A stretch of 64,000 nucleotides of DNA, taken from Sophora flavescens (lineage: Eukaryota; Streptophyta; Magnoliopsida; Fabales; Fabaceae). The position numbers and the translations under genes were made by a program. How positions within the stretch are numbered: the first letter of the stretch is position 1; every line of letters begins with the position of its first letter. Below the pieces are notes generated by a model, which searched no databases, was not told the origin of the DNA, and worked only from the letters and a program-made list of their open reading frames with translations. Where the stretch lies: NCBI GenBank assembly GCA_030762895.1, contig CM061066.1, positions 9,762,047 to 9,826,046 on the forward strand, read 5' to 3'. This document shows, in pieces, positions 22,681 through 35,500 of the stretch.

Positions 22681-25600
22681 GGTTTAGGCTTTGAATTAGG
22701 GTTTAGGCTTTCAATTAGGATTTTGGGTTTAAAATAAGGTTTTTTGTCAGAATTAGGGTTTTGGGTCAGAGTTAGGGTTTTGGGTCAAAATTAGGGCTCT
22801 GGGTTATAATTTGGGTTTTGGGTCAAGATTTCGATTTTGGGTCAAAATTAGGGTTTCGGGTTTGAATTAGGGTTTTGGGTCAAATTTAGGGTTTTGGGTT
22901 TGAATTTGGTTTTTGAGTTAAAAATAGGGTTTTGGGTCAAAAATAGGATTAGAATTTAGGGTTTTGGTTAAAATTAGGGGATAAAGGGGTCACAAAAGGG
23001 TTCCGGGTCATATGGGTTTTGGGCCAAAAATTGGGTTCGAATAAGGGTTTTGGATCATAATTAGGGTTTTGCGGCAGTATTTGGGTTTTTGGGTCAGATT
23101 TAGGGTTTTGGGTCAAAATTAAAGCTTTGGGTTATTTTGGGTCAAAATTTGGTTGGGCAATGTTTGGTTAAAATTAGGGTTTAGGGTTTGAATTTGGGTT
23201 TTGAGTAAAAAAATAGGGTTTTGGGTCAAAAATAAGGTCAGAATTAGGGTTTTGGGTCAAAATTAGGGTTATTGGTCAAATTTAGGGTTTTGGGTTAAAT
23301 TGTTAGGGTCAAAATTTAGGGGTTTGGATTAAAATTAGGGTTTAGGTTAAATTTAGGGTTTTGGACAAAAAAGGGTTGAATTAGGGTTTTGGTATAAATT
23401 TAGGGTTTAGGATCAAAATTAGGATTTTGGGTGGAAATTAGGGTTTAGGCTTTGAATTAGGGTTTAGGGTTAATATTAGGGTTAAGGCTTTAAAGTAGGA
23501 TTTTCTTTTAAAATAGGGTTTTGGGTGGAATTAGGGTTTTGGGTTATAATTTGGGTTTTGGGTCAAAATTTGATTTTGGGTCAAAATTAGGGTTTGGTTT
23601 GAATTAGGGTATTGGGTCAAAAAAATGATTAGAATTAAGGTTTTGCGTTAAAATTAGGGATTACGGTCAAAAATACGGTTCTGGGTCAAATGGGTTTTGG
23701 GTCAAAAATAGGGTTCGAATTGGGGTTTTGGATCAGAATTAGGATTTTGGGCCAGAATTAGGGTTTTTGGGTCAGGATTAGGGTTTTGGGTCAGAATTAG
23801 GGTTGGGTTTGGGTTTTGGGTCAAAATTTGGTTTGGGTCCAAATTAGGGTTTTGGGTCAAAATTAGGGTTAAGGTTAAATTTAGGGTCTTGGGACAAAAA
23901 TAGGGTTCGTATTAGGGTTTTGGGGTCAGAATTTGGGTTTTGGGTTATTTTGGGTCAAAATTTCGGTTTTGGGTCCAAATTAGGGTTTTGGGTCAAAATT
24001 AGGGTTTTGAGTAAAAAATATTGGTTTTTGGGGCAAAAATAGGGTTAGAATTAGGGTTTTGGGTCTAAATTAGGGTTAGAATTTCGGTTTTGGGTCAAAT
24101 TTTGGGTTTTGGGTGAAAATTAAAGTCGGGTTTTGAGTTAAAAGGGTTTTGGGACAAAAATAGGGTTAGAATTAGGGTTATTGGTCAAATTTAGGGTTTA
24201 AGGTTAAATTTAGGGTTTTGGTTCAAATTTAGGGTTTAGGATCAAAATTAGGATTTTGGGTCAGAGTTAGGGTTTTAGGCTTAGAATTAGGGTTTAGGCT
24301 TTCAATTAGGATTTTGGGTTTAAAATAAGGTTTTTTGTCGGAATTAGGGTTTTGGGTCAGAGTTAGGGTTTTGGGTCAAAATTAGGGTCTTGGGTTATAA
24401 TTTGGGTTTTGGGTCAAGATTTCGATTTTGGGTCAAAATTAGGGTTTTCGGGTTTGAATTAGGGTTTTGGGTCAAATTTAGGGTTTGGGGGGGTTTGAAT
24501 TTGGTTTTGAGTTAAAAATAGGGTTTTGGGTCAAAAATAGGATTAGAATTTAGGTTTTGCGTTAAAATTAGGGATAAGGGTCAAAAAAGGGTTCCGGGTC
24601 AAATGGGTTTTGGGTCAAAAATAGGGTTCGAATAAGGGTTTTGGATCAGAATTAGGGTTTTGCGCCAGACTTAGGGTTTTTGGGTCAGAATTAGGGTTTT
24701 GGGTCAAAATTAAAGCTTTGGGTTATTTTGGGTCCAAATTTCGGTTTCGGGTCCAAATTAGGGTTTAGGGTTTGAATTTGGGTTTTCAGTAAAAAAATAG
24801 GGTTTTGGGACAAAAATAGGGTTAGAAATAGGGTTTTTGGGTCTAAATTAGGGTTATTGGTCAAATTTAGGGTTCCGAGTTAAATTTAGGGTCAAAATTT
24901 AGGGGTGTGGATTAAAATTATGGTTCTGGGTTACATTTATGGTTTTTGGACAAAAAAAGGGTTCGAATTAGGGTTTTGGTATAAATTTAGGGTTTAGGAT
25001 CAAAATTAGGGTTTTGGTGAAAATTAGGGCTGAGGCTTTGAACTAGGGTCTAGGGTTAAAATTAGGGTTTAGGCTTTCAATTAGGATTTTCTTTTTAAAA
25101 ATAGGGTTTTTGTCAAATTAGGGTTTTGGGTTATAATTTGGGTTTTGGGTCGGAATTTCGATTTTGGGTCAAAGTTTGAATTAGGGTTTTGGGTCAAAAA
25201 AATGATTAGAATTAAGGTTTAGGCGTTAAAATTAGGGGATTACGGTCAAAAATACGGTTTCGGGTCAAATGGGTTTTGGGTCAAAAATAGGGTTCGAATT
25301 AGGGTTTTGGATCGAATTAGGGTTTTGGGTCAGAATTGGGGTTTTGGGTCGGAATTAGGGTTTTGGGTCGAATTAGGGTTTTGGGTTATTTTGGGTCAAA
25401 ATTTCGATTTTGGGTCAGAATTAGGGTTTTGGGTCAAAATTAGGGTTCTGGGTTAAATTTAGGGTCTTGGGACAAAAATAGGGTTCGTATTAGGGTTTTG
25501 GGGTCAGAATTTGGGTTTTGGGTTATTTTGGGTCAAAATTTCGGTTTTGGGTCCAAATTAGGGTTTTGGGTCAAAATTAGGGTTTTGAGTAAAAAATATT

Positions 25601-28600
25601 GGTTTTTGGGGCAAAAATAGGGTTAGAATTAGGGTTTTGGGTCTAAATTAGGGTTAGAATTTGGGTTTTGGGTCAAATTTTGGGTTTTGGGTGAAAATTA
25701 AGGAGTCGGGTTTTGAGTTAAAAAGGGTTTTTGGGACAAAAATAGGGTTAGAATTAGGGTTAGTGGTCAAATTTAAGGTTCTGGGTTAAATTTAGGGTTT
25801 TGGTTCAAATTTAGGGTTTAGGATCAAAATTAGGATTTTGGGTCAAAATTAGGGTTGAGGCTTTGAATTAGGGTTTAGGCTTTCAATTAGGATTTTGGGT
25901 TTAAAATAAGGTTTTTGGTCAGAATTAGGGTTTTGGGTCGAGTTAGGGTTTTGGGTCAAATTAGGGGCTTGGGTTATAATTTGGGTTTTGGGTCAAGATT
26001 TGATTTTGGGTCAAAATTAGGGTTTGGGTTTGAATTAGGGTTTGGGTCAAATTTAGGGTTTTGGGTTTGAATTTGGTTTTTGAGTTAAAAATAGGGTTTT
26101 GGGTCAATAATAGGATTAGAATTTAGGTTTTGCGTTAAAATTAGGGATAAGGGTCATAAATGTGTTAGGGGTCAATTGGGTTTTGGGTCAAAAATAGGGT
26201 TGGATTAAGGGTTTTGGATCGAATTAGGGTTCCGGGGGACTTAGGGTTTTTGGGTCAGAATTAGGGTTTTGGGTCAAAATTAAAGCTTTGGGTTATTTTG
26301 GGTCCAAATTTCGGTTTCGGGTCCAAATTAGGGTTTAGGGTTTGAATTTGGGTTTTCAGTAAAAAAAATAGGGTTTTGGGACAAAAATAGGGTTAGAAAT
26401 AGGGTTTTTGGGTCTAAATTAGGGTTATTGGTCAAATTTAGGGTCAGGTTAAATTAGGGTCAAAATTTAGGGTTTGGATTAAAATTAGGGTTAGGTTAAA
26501 TTTAGGGTTTTGGACAAAAAAGGGTTCGAATTAGGGTTTGGTATAAATTTAGGGTTTAGGATCAAAATTAGGATTTTGGGTGAAAATTAGGGTTTTAGGC
26601 TTTGAATTAGGTTTAGGGTTAAAATTAGGGTTTAGGCTTTCAATTAGGATTTTCTTTTTAAAATAGGGTTTTTGTCGAATTAGGGTTTTGGGGTTATAAT
26701 TTGGGTTTTGGGTCAAAATTCGATTTTGGGTCAAAAATTAGGGTTTCGGGTTTGAATTAGGGTATTGGGTCAAAAAAATGATTAGAATTAAGGTTTTGCG
26801 TTAAAATTAGGGATTACGGTCAAAAATACGGTTCTGGGTCAAAAATAGGGTTCGAATTGGGGTTTTGGATCAGAATTAGGATTTTGGGCAAAGTGGGGTT
26901 TTGGGTCGGGATTAGGGTTTTGGGTCGAATTAGGGTTTTGGGTTTTGGGTCAAAATTTGGTTTCGGGTCCAAATTAGGGTTTTTGGGTCAAAATTAGGGT
27001 TAAGGTTAAATTTAGGGTCTTGGGACAAAAATAGGGTTCGTATTGGGGTTTCGGCAAAAATTGGGTTTTGGGTTATATTGGGTCAAAATTTGGTTTTGGG
27101 TCCAAATTAGTGGTTTGGGTCAAAATTAGGTTTTCGAGTAAAAAATATTGGTTTTTGGGCAAAAATAGGGTTAGAATTAGGGTTTTTGGCCCAAATTAGG
27201 GTTAGAATTTGGTTTTGGGTCAAATTTTGGGTTTGGGTGAAAATTAAGGAGTCGGGTTTTGAGTTAAGGGTTTTGGGACAAAAATAGGGTTAGAATTAGG
27301 GTTATTGGTCAAATTTAGGGTTACGGTTAAATTTAGGGTTTTGGTTCAAATTTAGGGTTTAGGATCAAAATTGGGATTTTGGGTCAAAATTAGGGTCTAG
27401 GCTTTGAATTAGGGTTTAGGCTTACAATTAGGATTTTGGGTTTAAAATAAGTTTTTTTGTCATAATTAGGGTTTTGGGTCAGAGTTAGGGTTTTGGGTCA
27501 AAATTAGTGCTCTGGGTTATAATTTGGGTTTGGGTCAAGATTTCGATTTTGGGTCAAAATTAGGGTTCAGGAGTTTGAATTAGGGTTTTGGGTCAAATTT
27601 AGGGTTTTGGGTTTGAATTTGGTTTTGAGTTAAAAAATAGGGTTTGGGTCAAAAATAGGGTAGAATTCAGGTTTTAGTTAAAATTAGGGATAAGGGTCAA
27701 AAAAGGGGTTCGGGTCAAATGGGTTTGGGTCAAAAATAGGGTTGAATATGGGTTTTGGATCAGAATTAGCGTTTTTCGGAAGTATTTGGGGTTTTGGGTC
27801 AGAATTAGGGTTTTGGGTCAAAATTAAAGCTTTGGGTTATTTTGGGTCCAAATTTCGGTTTCGGGTCCAAATTAGGGTTTAGGGTTTGAATTTGGGTTTT
27901 CAGTAAAAAAATAGGGTTTTGGGACAAAAATAGGGTTCGAAATAGGGTTTTGGGGTCTAAATTAGGGTTATTGGTCAAATTTAGGGTTATGGGTTAAATT
28001 TAGGGTTTAGGGTCAAAATTTAGGGGTTTGGATTAAAATTAGGGTTCTGGGTTAAATTTAGGGTTTTTGGACAAAAAGGGTTGAATTAGGGTTCTGGGTT
28101 AAATTTAGGGTTTAGGATCAAAATTAGGATTTTGGGTGAAAATTAGGGTTTAGGCTTTGAATTAGGGTTTAGGGTTAAAATTAGGGTTTAGGCTTTCAAT
28201 TAGGATTTTCTTTTTAAAATAGGGTTTTTTCAAATTAGGGTTTTGGGTTATAATTTGGGTTTTGGGTCAAAATTTGATTTTGGGTCAAGGTTTAGGGTAG
28301 TTTGAATTGGGGTGTTGGGAAAATGATTAGAATTAAGGTTTGCGTTAAAATTAGGGATTACGATTAAAAATACGGTGCGGGTCAAATGGGTTTTGGGTCA
28401 AAAATAGGGTTCGAATTGGGGTTTTGGATTGAATTAGGATTTTGGGCAAGTGGGGTTTTGAGTCGGGATTAGGGTTTTGAGTCAGAATTAGGGTTTTGGG
28501 TTTTGGGTCAAAATTTCGGTTTGGGTCCAAATTAGGGTTTTGAGTCAAAATTAGGGTTTCGGTTAAATTTAGGGTCTTGGGACAAAAATAGGGTTCGTAT

Positions 28601-29009
28601 TAGGGTTTGGGGTCAAGGTGGGTTTTGGGTTATATTGGGTCAAAATTTCGGTTTTGGTTCAAAATTATGGTTTTGGGTCAAAATTAGGGATTAAAGTAAA
28701 AAATATTGGTTATTTGGTCAAATATAGGGTTAGAATTAGGGTTTGGGTCTAATTTAGTGTTAGAATTTCTGTTTTGGGTCAATTTTTGGGTTTTGGTTGA
28801 AATTTAATGAGTCGGTTTTTGAGTTAAAAAAAGGGTTTTGGGACAAAAATAGTGTTAGAATTAGGGTTATTGGTCAAATTTAGGGTTCTGGGTTAAATTT
28901 GGGGTTTGGTTCAAATTTAGGGTTTAGGATCAAAATTAGGATTTTGGGTCAAATTAGGGTCTAGGCTTTGAATTAGGGTTTAGGCTTTCAATTAGGATTT
29001 TGGGTTTAA

Positions 29010-29509
29010 NNNNNNNNNNNNNNNNNNNNNNNNNNNNNNNNNNNNNNNNNNNNNNNNNNNNNNNNNNNNNNNNNNNNNNNNNNNNNNNNNNNNNNNNNNN
29101 NNNNNNNNNNNNNNNNNNNNNNNNNNNNNNNNNNNNNNNNNNNNNNNNNNNNNNNNNNNNNNNNNNNNNNNNNNNNNNNNNNNNNNNNNNNNNNNNNNNN
29201 NNNNNNNNNNNNNNNNNNNNNNNNNNNNNNNNNNNNNNNNNNNNNNNNNNNNNNNNNNNNNNNNNNNNNNNNNNNNNNNNNNNNNNNNNNNNNNNNNNNN
29301 NNNNNNNNNNNNNNNNNNNNNNNNNNNNNNNNNNNNNNNNNNNNNNNNNNNNNNNNNNNNNNNNNNNNNNNNNNNNNNNNNNNNNNNNNNNNNNNNNNNN
29401 NNNNNNNNNNNNNNNNNNNNNNNNNNNNNNNNNNNNNNNNNNNNNNNNNNNNNNNNNNNNNNNNNNNNNNNNNNNNNNNNNNNNNNNNNNNNNNNNNNNN
29501 NNNNNNNNN
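29010..29509. other. Assembly gap of exactly 500 N
   Basis: An uninterrupted run of N from 29010 to 29509, which is 500 bases. A round length normally means a placeholder inserted when contigs are joined by scaffolding, with no information on true distance. The satellite reverses strand across it: TTAGGG-type on + before, CCCTAA-type on + after. The apparent reading frame that spans 29000-29521 consists almost wholly of N and is meaningless. Confidence 0.99.
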
Positions 29510-32500
29510 CTAAAACCCTAATTCTAACCTCCTATTTTCTGGGACCCAAAACCCTAATTCTAACCCTATTTTTGTTCCAAACCTATTTTTTTTTATCACT
29601 CTCCAAAACCCTAATTCAAAACTCCCAACCCACTTGGACCCAACAAAATTTTGACCTAAAATACCACCAAAAGTCTCTACTGACTCAAAAACTCATTTCA
29701 CCCAAAACCCTAACTGCTCAAACCCACTCCTGAACCTCAAAACTCCTAATTCAAACTCCATTAATCTCAAAACCCATTGACCCAACCCTATTTCTTGACC
29801 CTAATCCCAACTTTAACGCAAAACCCATTCTAACCCCATTTTGACCCAAACCCCATTTATTAACTTCAAAACCACCCAAAAACCCAAAACCCTAATGCTG
29901 ACCCAAACCCTAAATTTGACCCAAAACCCATCTGAAAACTCGAACTGTAATTTTGGACCCAAAATCAAATTTTGACCCAAAACCCAAATTATAACCTGCA
30001 GCCCCACTCTCGACCAAAACCCAATTCGACCCAAAACCTATTTTAAACCCAAAATCCTAATTCAAAAACCTAACCCTAATTTCTTAACCCAAAACCCTAA
30101 TTCGTTTCCTAAACCCTAATTTCTGGACCCAAAAACCCCACTCCTTGATCCTAACCCCAAATTTGAAAAAAACCCATTTCCTAACCTCCTATTTTTGACC
30201 CAAACCTATTTTTAACCTCCTTCAAAACTGCAATTCAAACCCAAAACCCTAATGTTGACCTTAAAACCCCAAATTTGACCCCAAAACCCACTTTGGACCC
30301 AAAACCCTAATTCAAACCCGAACTCCTAATTCTTGGACCAAAAATCGAATTTTAATTCAAAAACCCAAATTATAACCTGCATTCTAACTTGACCCAAAAA
30401 CCCCACTCGACCCAAACCCACCGGGATAAAACCCTATTTTAAACCCAAAATCCTAATTGAAAGTTCCAAACCCAAATTTCTAACCCTAAAACCCTAATTC
30501 AAAGCCTAAACCCACTTTGGACCCAAACCCAATTTTGATCCTAAACCCCAATTAGAACCAAACCTAATTCAACCCTATTTTGTCCTAAAACCCTAATTAT
30601 AACCTTAACTCCCACTTTAATCCATACCCCTAATTTTAATTCAAACCCTAAATTTAACCCGTAACCCCACCTGACCCAAACCCCACTTCAACCCAAGACC
30701 ACTGAATTTAAAAACCTAATTTAGACCCAAAACCCTAATTTAACCCTATTTCATCCCTAAAACCCTTTAACCTCAAACCGCACACACTAAGCACTCAAAA
30801 CCCACCTCCTAACTCCTAATTAGAACCCAAAACTAACAACTTGTTTTGGCTCCTAAAACTATTTACTCATGTTAAAACTTATTTAGATCAAATCAAACAC
30901 TTGAACTAAAACCACTCTTGACCCCCAAACTAAAAGCCTCACTTCTGACTCCAAAAACCCTACTCACCTCTGAACTAAATAACTTAACTTCCTATTTTTG
31001 ACTCAAGACCCCTAATTCTAACCTGTAACCCTACCCTGACCCAAAAACCTTATTTCTAACCCTAAACCCCAATTCAAAGCTCAAACCCCAATGGACCAAA
31101 ACCCCACTTGATCGGGAAACCCCAAATTTAAACCAGAACCTAATTTTAACAAACCCTAAATTTTGCCTAAACCCAATGTCCCTAACCCTAAATTTTAACC
31201 CCAGAACCCTAATTCTGACCCTAACCCCACTCGACACCGAACCCACTCTAACTCCATAAACCCTAATTTTTTCTAAACCAAAATCCTTTAACTCCCCCGC
31301 ACCAAACCCTCACTCCTGACCCAAAACACAAATTTTAACCCAAAACCCATCTCCTAAACCCTAATTATGCCCAAAACCTTATTTTAACTCAAAACCCTAT
31401 CCAAATTCCTAACCAAATAATCCCAAAACCCTAATTGACCTAAATCTTAATTTGTCCCAAAACCAACACCTAAAACCCATAATTCACCCAAACCCTAAAT
31501 CCTAAACAAACACTAATTTTAACCTTAACCCTAATATGATAAACCCAAATTGGACCCAAACCCTAATTTTGATCCTAAACCCTTTTAACTAAACCCTAAC
31601 CCATGGTTTAACCCAAACCCTTCTCCTGACCCAAAACCCAATCATTTCCCCAAACCCAATTTTGACAAACCCAATTCTAACCCTCATTTAGACCCAAACC
31701 CTAATTTACCCAACTCATATTCTTGACCCAAAACCCAATTTTTTCCCGACCCTCCCACAAACCCCATCTCTAATTTGACCTGAATCGGAAAATCTGGACC
31801 CAAACTAACCCAAAGCAATACCCTGCACATTTGATCCTAAACCCTAATTTGACCCAAAACCCTAATCCCCGAACCCACATCTATCCGCTCCCAAACAACC
31901 CTAGACCACAACCCCCTCTGGAACCGGAACCCTAATTTTTGACCCTAAACCAACTTAACCCAACCCTACACCACCTCTTAACCCTATTTTGACCCAAAAA
32001 CCCTATTTTAACACAAAAACCCCCCAAAACTAAACCCAAATTTGACCTAAAACCCTCCTTCTCCCCCCAAACCCTAACTTCCCAAACCCGAACTAACTCC
32101 CCCAATTTGACCCAAAATCAACTTTGACCCAAACCCAAATTATAACTCAGTTCACCCCCCTAATTTAACTCCAAAACCAAATTCCACCCAAAATCCCACC
32201 TAGACACCAAAAACTATTTTTAACCCTAAACCCTAATTCTAAGCTCAAAACCCTACTCTCCCCAAACCTAAATTTAACCCTAACCCCAAACTCCATAATC
32301 ATATTTGACCCAAAACCTATTTTTAACTCTAACCAACAATCCAAAACCCTAATTTTGACCTACCCAATTTAAAAAACCCTAACCTGACCAAAATCGGACT
32401 TTGACCCAAAACCCTAATTAAACTCTTAAAACTTAATTTGTACCCAAAATCAATTTAACCCTAACCCAAATTATAAACCTCAGACCCAATTTGACCCAAA

Positions 32501-35500
32501 ACCCCACTCACCCAAACCTATTTTAAAACCAAAACCCAATTAAAACCAAAACCCTAATTTTAACCCTAAACCCCAATCTCAACCCAAACCCTACTCCTTC
32601 ACCCAAATCCTAATTTAGATCCTAAACCCCAAATTTGTCACCAAAATCCTAATTTAACTCAAACACCCTAATTCAAACCAACCAAAATTTTTACCTCAAC
32701 CCAAATTTTGACTTTAAACCCCACCTCCCCAAACCCTAAATCCAACCTTTTTGTCCCAAACCCTATTTCCCTGCCCAAGACCCTAATCTAGACCATAACC
32801 TAATTTTGACCCAAAACCCCAAATAAACTCCTTTTTTTCCCAAAACCCTATTTTGACCCAAAACCACACACATTCCTAAACCCAAAACCCTAAATTCCCT
32901 AAAACCCATTCTCACCCAAAACCTAATTCGACCACCCAACCTAATTTTACCAAAACCTCTTCGAACCGAACTCCACCCCCAAACCATAATTCACCCAAAA
33001 AAACCATAACTCTGACTCTAAAACCTAATTTAACCCCAAACCCTAATTCAACCCTATTTTGACCCAAACAACCCCCTATTCCCAACCCTTTTCTTCCCTA
33101 CCTCTTCCTCTACCCTACTTTGACCTAAACACAACTCCAAAACCTGAATTTAACCTAAACCCCCCAAATTTTATACCCAAACCCTAAATTCTTAACCTAA
33201 ACCCTAAATTTAACCTTTCCCTAATTTGACCCATGACCCTAATTTGACCCAAAACCCAAATTTAACCCCTATTTTTACCCAAGACCCTATAACTAAAACC
33301 CACACTAATTTTATCCCTCAAAACTAAATTACCCAAACCCTAATTCCAACCCTGTTTATCCCAAACCCCTATTTTTTATCCAAACCCAACAATTTGACCC
33401 AACCGAATTTCCACCCAAACCAAACCCTAACGCTAATTTTGACCCCAAAAACTATTTTGACTCAACCAATCCCCTCCTCAATCCCTAATTAAACCCAAAC
33501 CCAATTCCCCAAACCATATTCCTGACTAAACCCTAACTTGGACCTTAACCTCATTTCTAAACCCCACTCCCCAAACCTCACTCCCGATCCAAAACCACTT
33601 TAATCCTCCTATTTTTAACCCAAACCCAAAATTCAAACCCAAAACCCCATTCCCTTCCCCTTTCCCCCCTCCCCAACCTAATTTAACTCCAAACCCCAAT
33701 TCTAACCCAAACCCTAATTTTGACCGTAAACCCTAATTTTAACCCAAAACTCTCCACTTCTTCCAAACCCGAATTTTGACCTAAACCTTAATTTCTTACT
33801 CAAACCCACATTCACCCAAACCCTAATTTTGACCCAAAATCTCATTTTTCCAAAAACCCAAATTTAACCCCAATTTTAATTTGACCCAAAACCCAAACCA
33901 CGTCAAACCCCGTCTGCCAAAATCTAAATCCAAAACCCTAATTTAGACCACACTCTAATTTTTTAACCCCAAAAACCTAATTCATAGCCCAAACCCTACT
34001 CTGACTCTAAACCCTAATTTTGATCCTAAACCCTAAATTGGAAACAAAACCCTTAAATCGAATTTTTGTCCCAAAACCCCTAAAACCTAGAACACTAATT
34101 TTAACCCCAAACCACTCTTCCCCTATACCTAAAACCCCAAATTTGACCCAAACCCTAACTCCTCATTCTATATCTAACCCAAAACCCTAATTCCTCCTTT
34201 TTGTCCCAAAACCCTTTTAACACAAAACCCGACACTCATTCTTTCGACCAAAATTCCTATATACCTACACTCTAATTCCAAAACCCCAACTTACCAAAAC
34301 ACTAATTTTAACCCCAAACCCCACTTGACAAAACCAATTTTGACCCAAAACCAAATAACCCAGCCCGAATTTGACCCAAACCCTAATAATAATTCACCCT
34401 AATTTTGACACCAAACCCTAAATTTTTAACCCAAAACCTAAATTTGAGCCAAACCCTATTTAACCCTAAACCCTAAACCAATCCTTCCCAAAACCCAAAT
34501 TCCCACCCCCCCAAACCCTAATTTTTCCTAAACCCATTGCCAAATCTTAATTTCTAAAACCTAAATTTTGACCCAAACCCCAAATTTGACCCCAAACTTA
34601 AGTTAACTCCAAAACCCTAATTTCTCTAACCCTCAATTTTTTGCTCCCAAAACCCAAATTTAAACTCTATCAAACACACCTAAATTTGACCGAAACCTAA
34701 AAATCTAAAACCCTAATTTCCTAAACCCACTTCGAACCAAAACCCTAATTTTAACCATATTTTTGTCCTTAAACCCTGAATTTAACTCATCCCACTTTAC
34801 TCCAAACCCTAAATTTTAACCTAAACCCCAAATTTTACCCAGAACTCAATTTACCAAATCACCACTTTTGACCTACCCCACCCCACCCAAAACCCCACTC
34901 ACCCAAAACCCTAACTCAAAACCCAATTCCTCAAAACCCGAAGCCCCAAACCAATTTTCACCTCCATACCCAAATAACCCAAACCCTAACTCTAACCACT
35001 ATTGACTTAAATATTTACTCAAAAACTAAATTCAAACCTAAAACCCTAATTTGACCCAAACCCTAATTTTGACCCAAAACCCTAATTCTAACCCTAATTT
35101 AACCCAAAACCCTAATTTACCCCGAATCAATTCTGACCTAAAACCCAAATTTTACCCAAAACCCAATCCCCCCTGACCCTAAACCCTAATTTTGACCCAA
35201 ACCCTCTACCTCACCCAGAACCCCACCCAAACCCTATTTTAAACCCCAAATCCTAATCAAAGCCTAAACCCTAATTTTAACCCTAAACCCTAAATTCGAA
35301 CCAAAACCCTACTTTCCCAAAACCCTACTTTTCCTCCCAAAAACCAAACCCAAATTCTAACCCTTTTCCAAAACCCTAAATTTAAACCCCAAACCCTAAT
35401 TTTACCCAAACCCTAAATCCTACACCCCCAATTTAAACCCAAACTCCAAATTTTACCCAAATAACCCTAATTCTGACCCAAACCTAAATTTTGACCAAAA

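Larger units (their letters stand above)
8165..29009 (+). repeat. Higher-order satellite array, ~1.58-kb unit, 13 complete copies
   Basis: Same 19-bp monomer, arranged in higher-order units of about 1580 bp. Taking the ATTGGTTTTTGGGGC block as the unit start, units begin at 8165, 9758, 11356, 12970, 14588, 16170, 17745, 19322, 20850, 22435, 24020, 25598 and 27147; a partial fourteenth begins at 28705 and runs into the gap. Unit lengths range from 1528 to 1618 bp. Within a unit the variant monomers keep a fixed order: GGAGTCGGG, GGCTTTCAATTAGG, TTTTTTGTCAG, CTCTGGGTTATAAT, TTTCGATTTTGGG, TTTTGCGTTAAAATT, GATAAGGGTC, TTGCGCC, AAAGCTTTGGG, then a second half with GGTATAAATTTAGG, TTTTCTTTTTAAAAT, GATTACGG and GTTCGTATT. 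Copies are clean up to about 22.2 kb, then increasingly carry small deletions. No gene seen. Confidence 0.95.

Noticed and set aside
26549..26734. Open reading frames of about 60-90 codons on both strands (also 28351-28548, 29813-30034, 31031-31246, 32763-32987, 35666-35878, 40889-41161, 44435-44674, 50810-51079, 56285-56494, 61356-61562, 62270-62497)
   Set aside because: All read through the satellite. Peptides are repeats of TQNPNFDPKP type in one direction and GFWVKIRVLG type in the other. There is no domain, no promoter context and no conservation between copies, and they arise mainly where indels break the regular stop codons of the monomer.
29000..29521. A 173-codon frame across the gap
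   Set aside because: It consists of N except for three residues at each end.
28900..29700. A perfect palindrome centred on the gap
   Set aside because: The left edge stops in the CTTTCAATTAGGATTTTGGG part of the unit while the right edge, reverse-complemented, is in the GACAAAAATAGGGTTAG part, so the two sides are out of phase at the gap.
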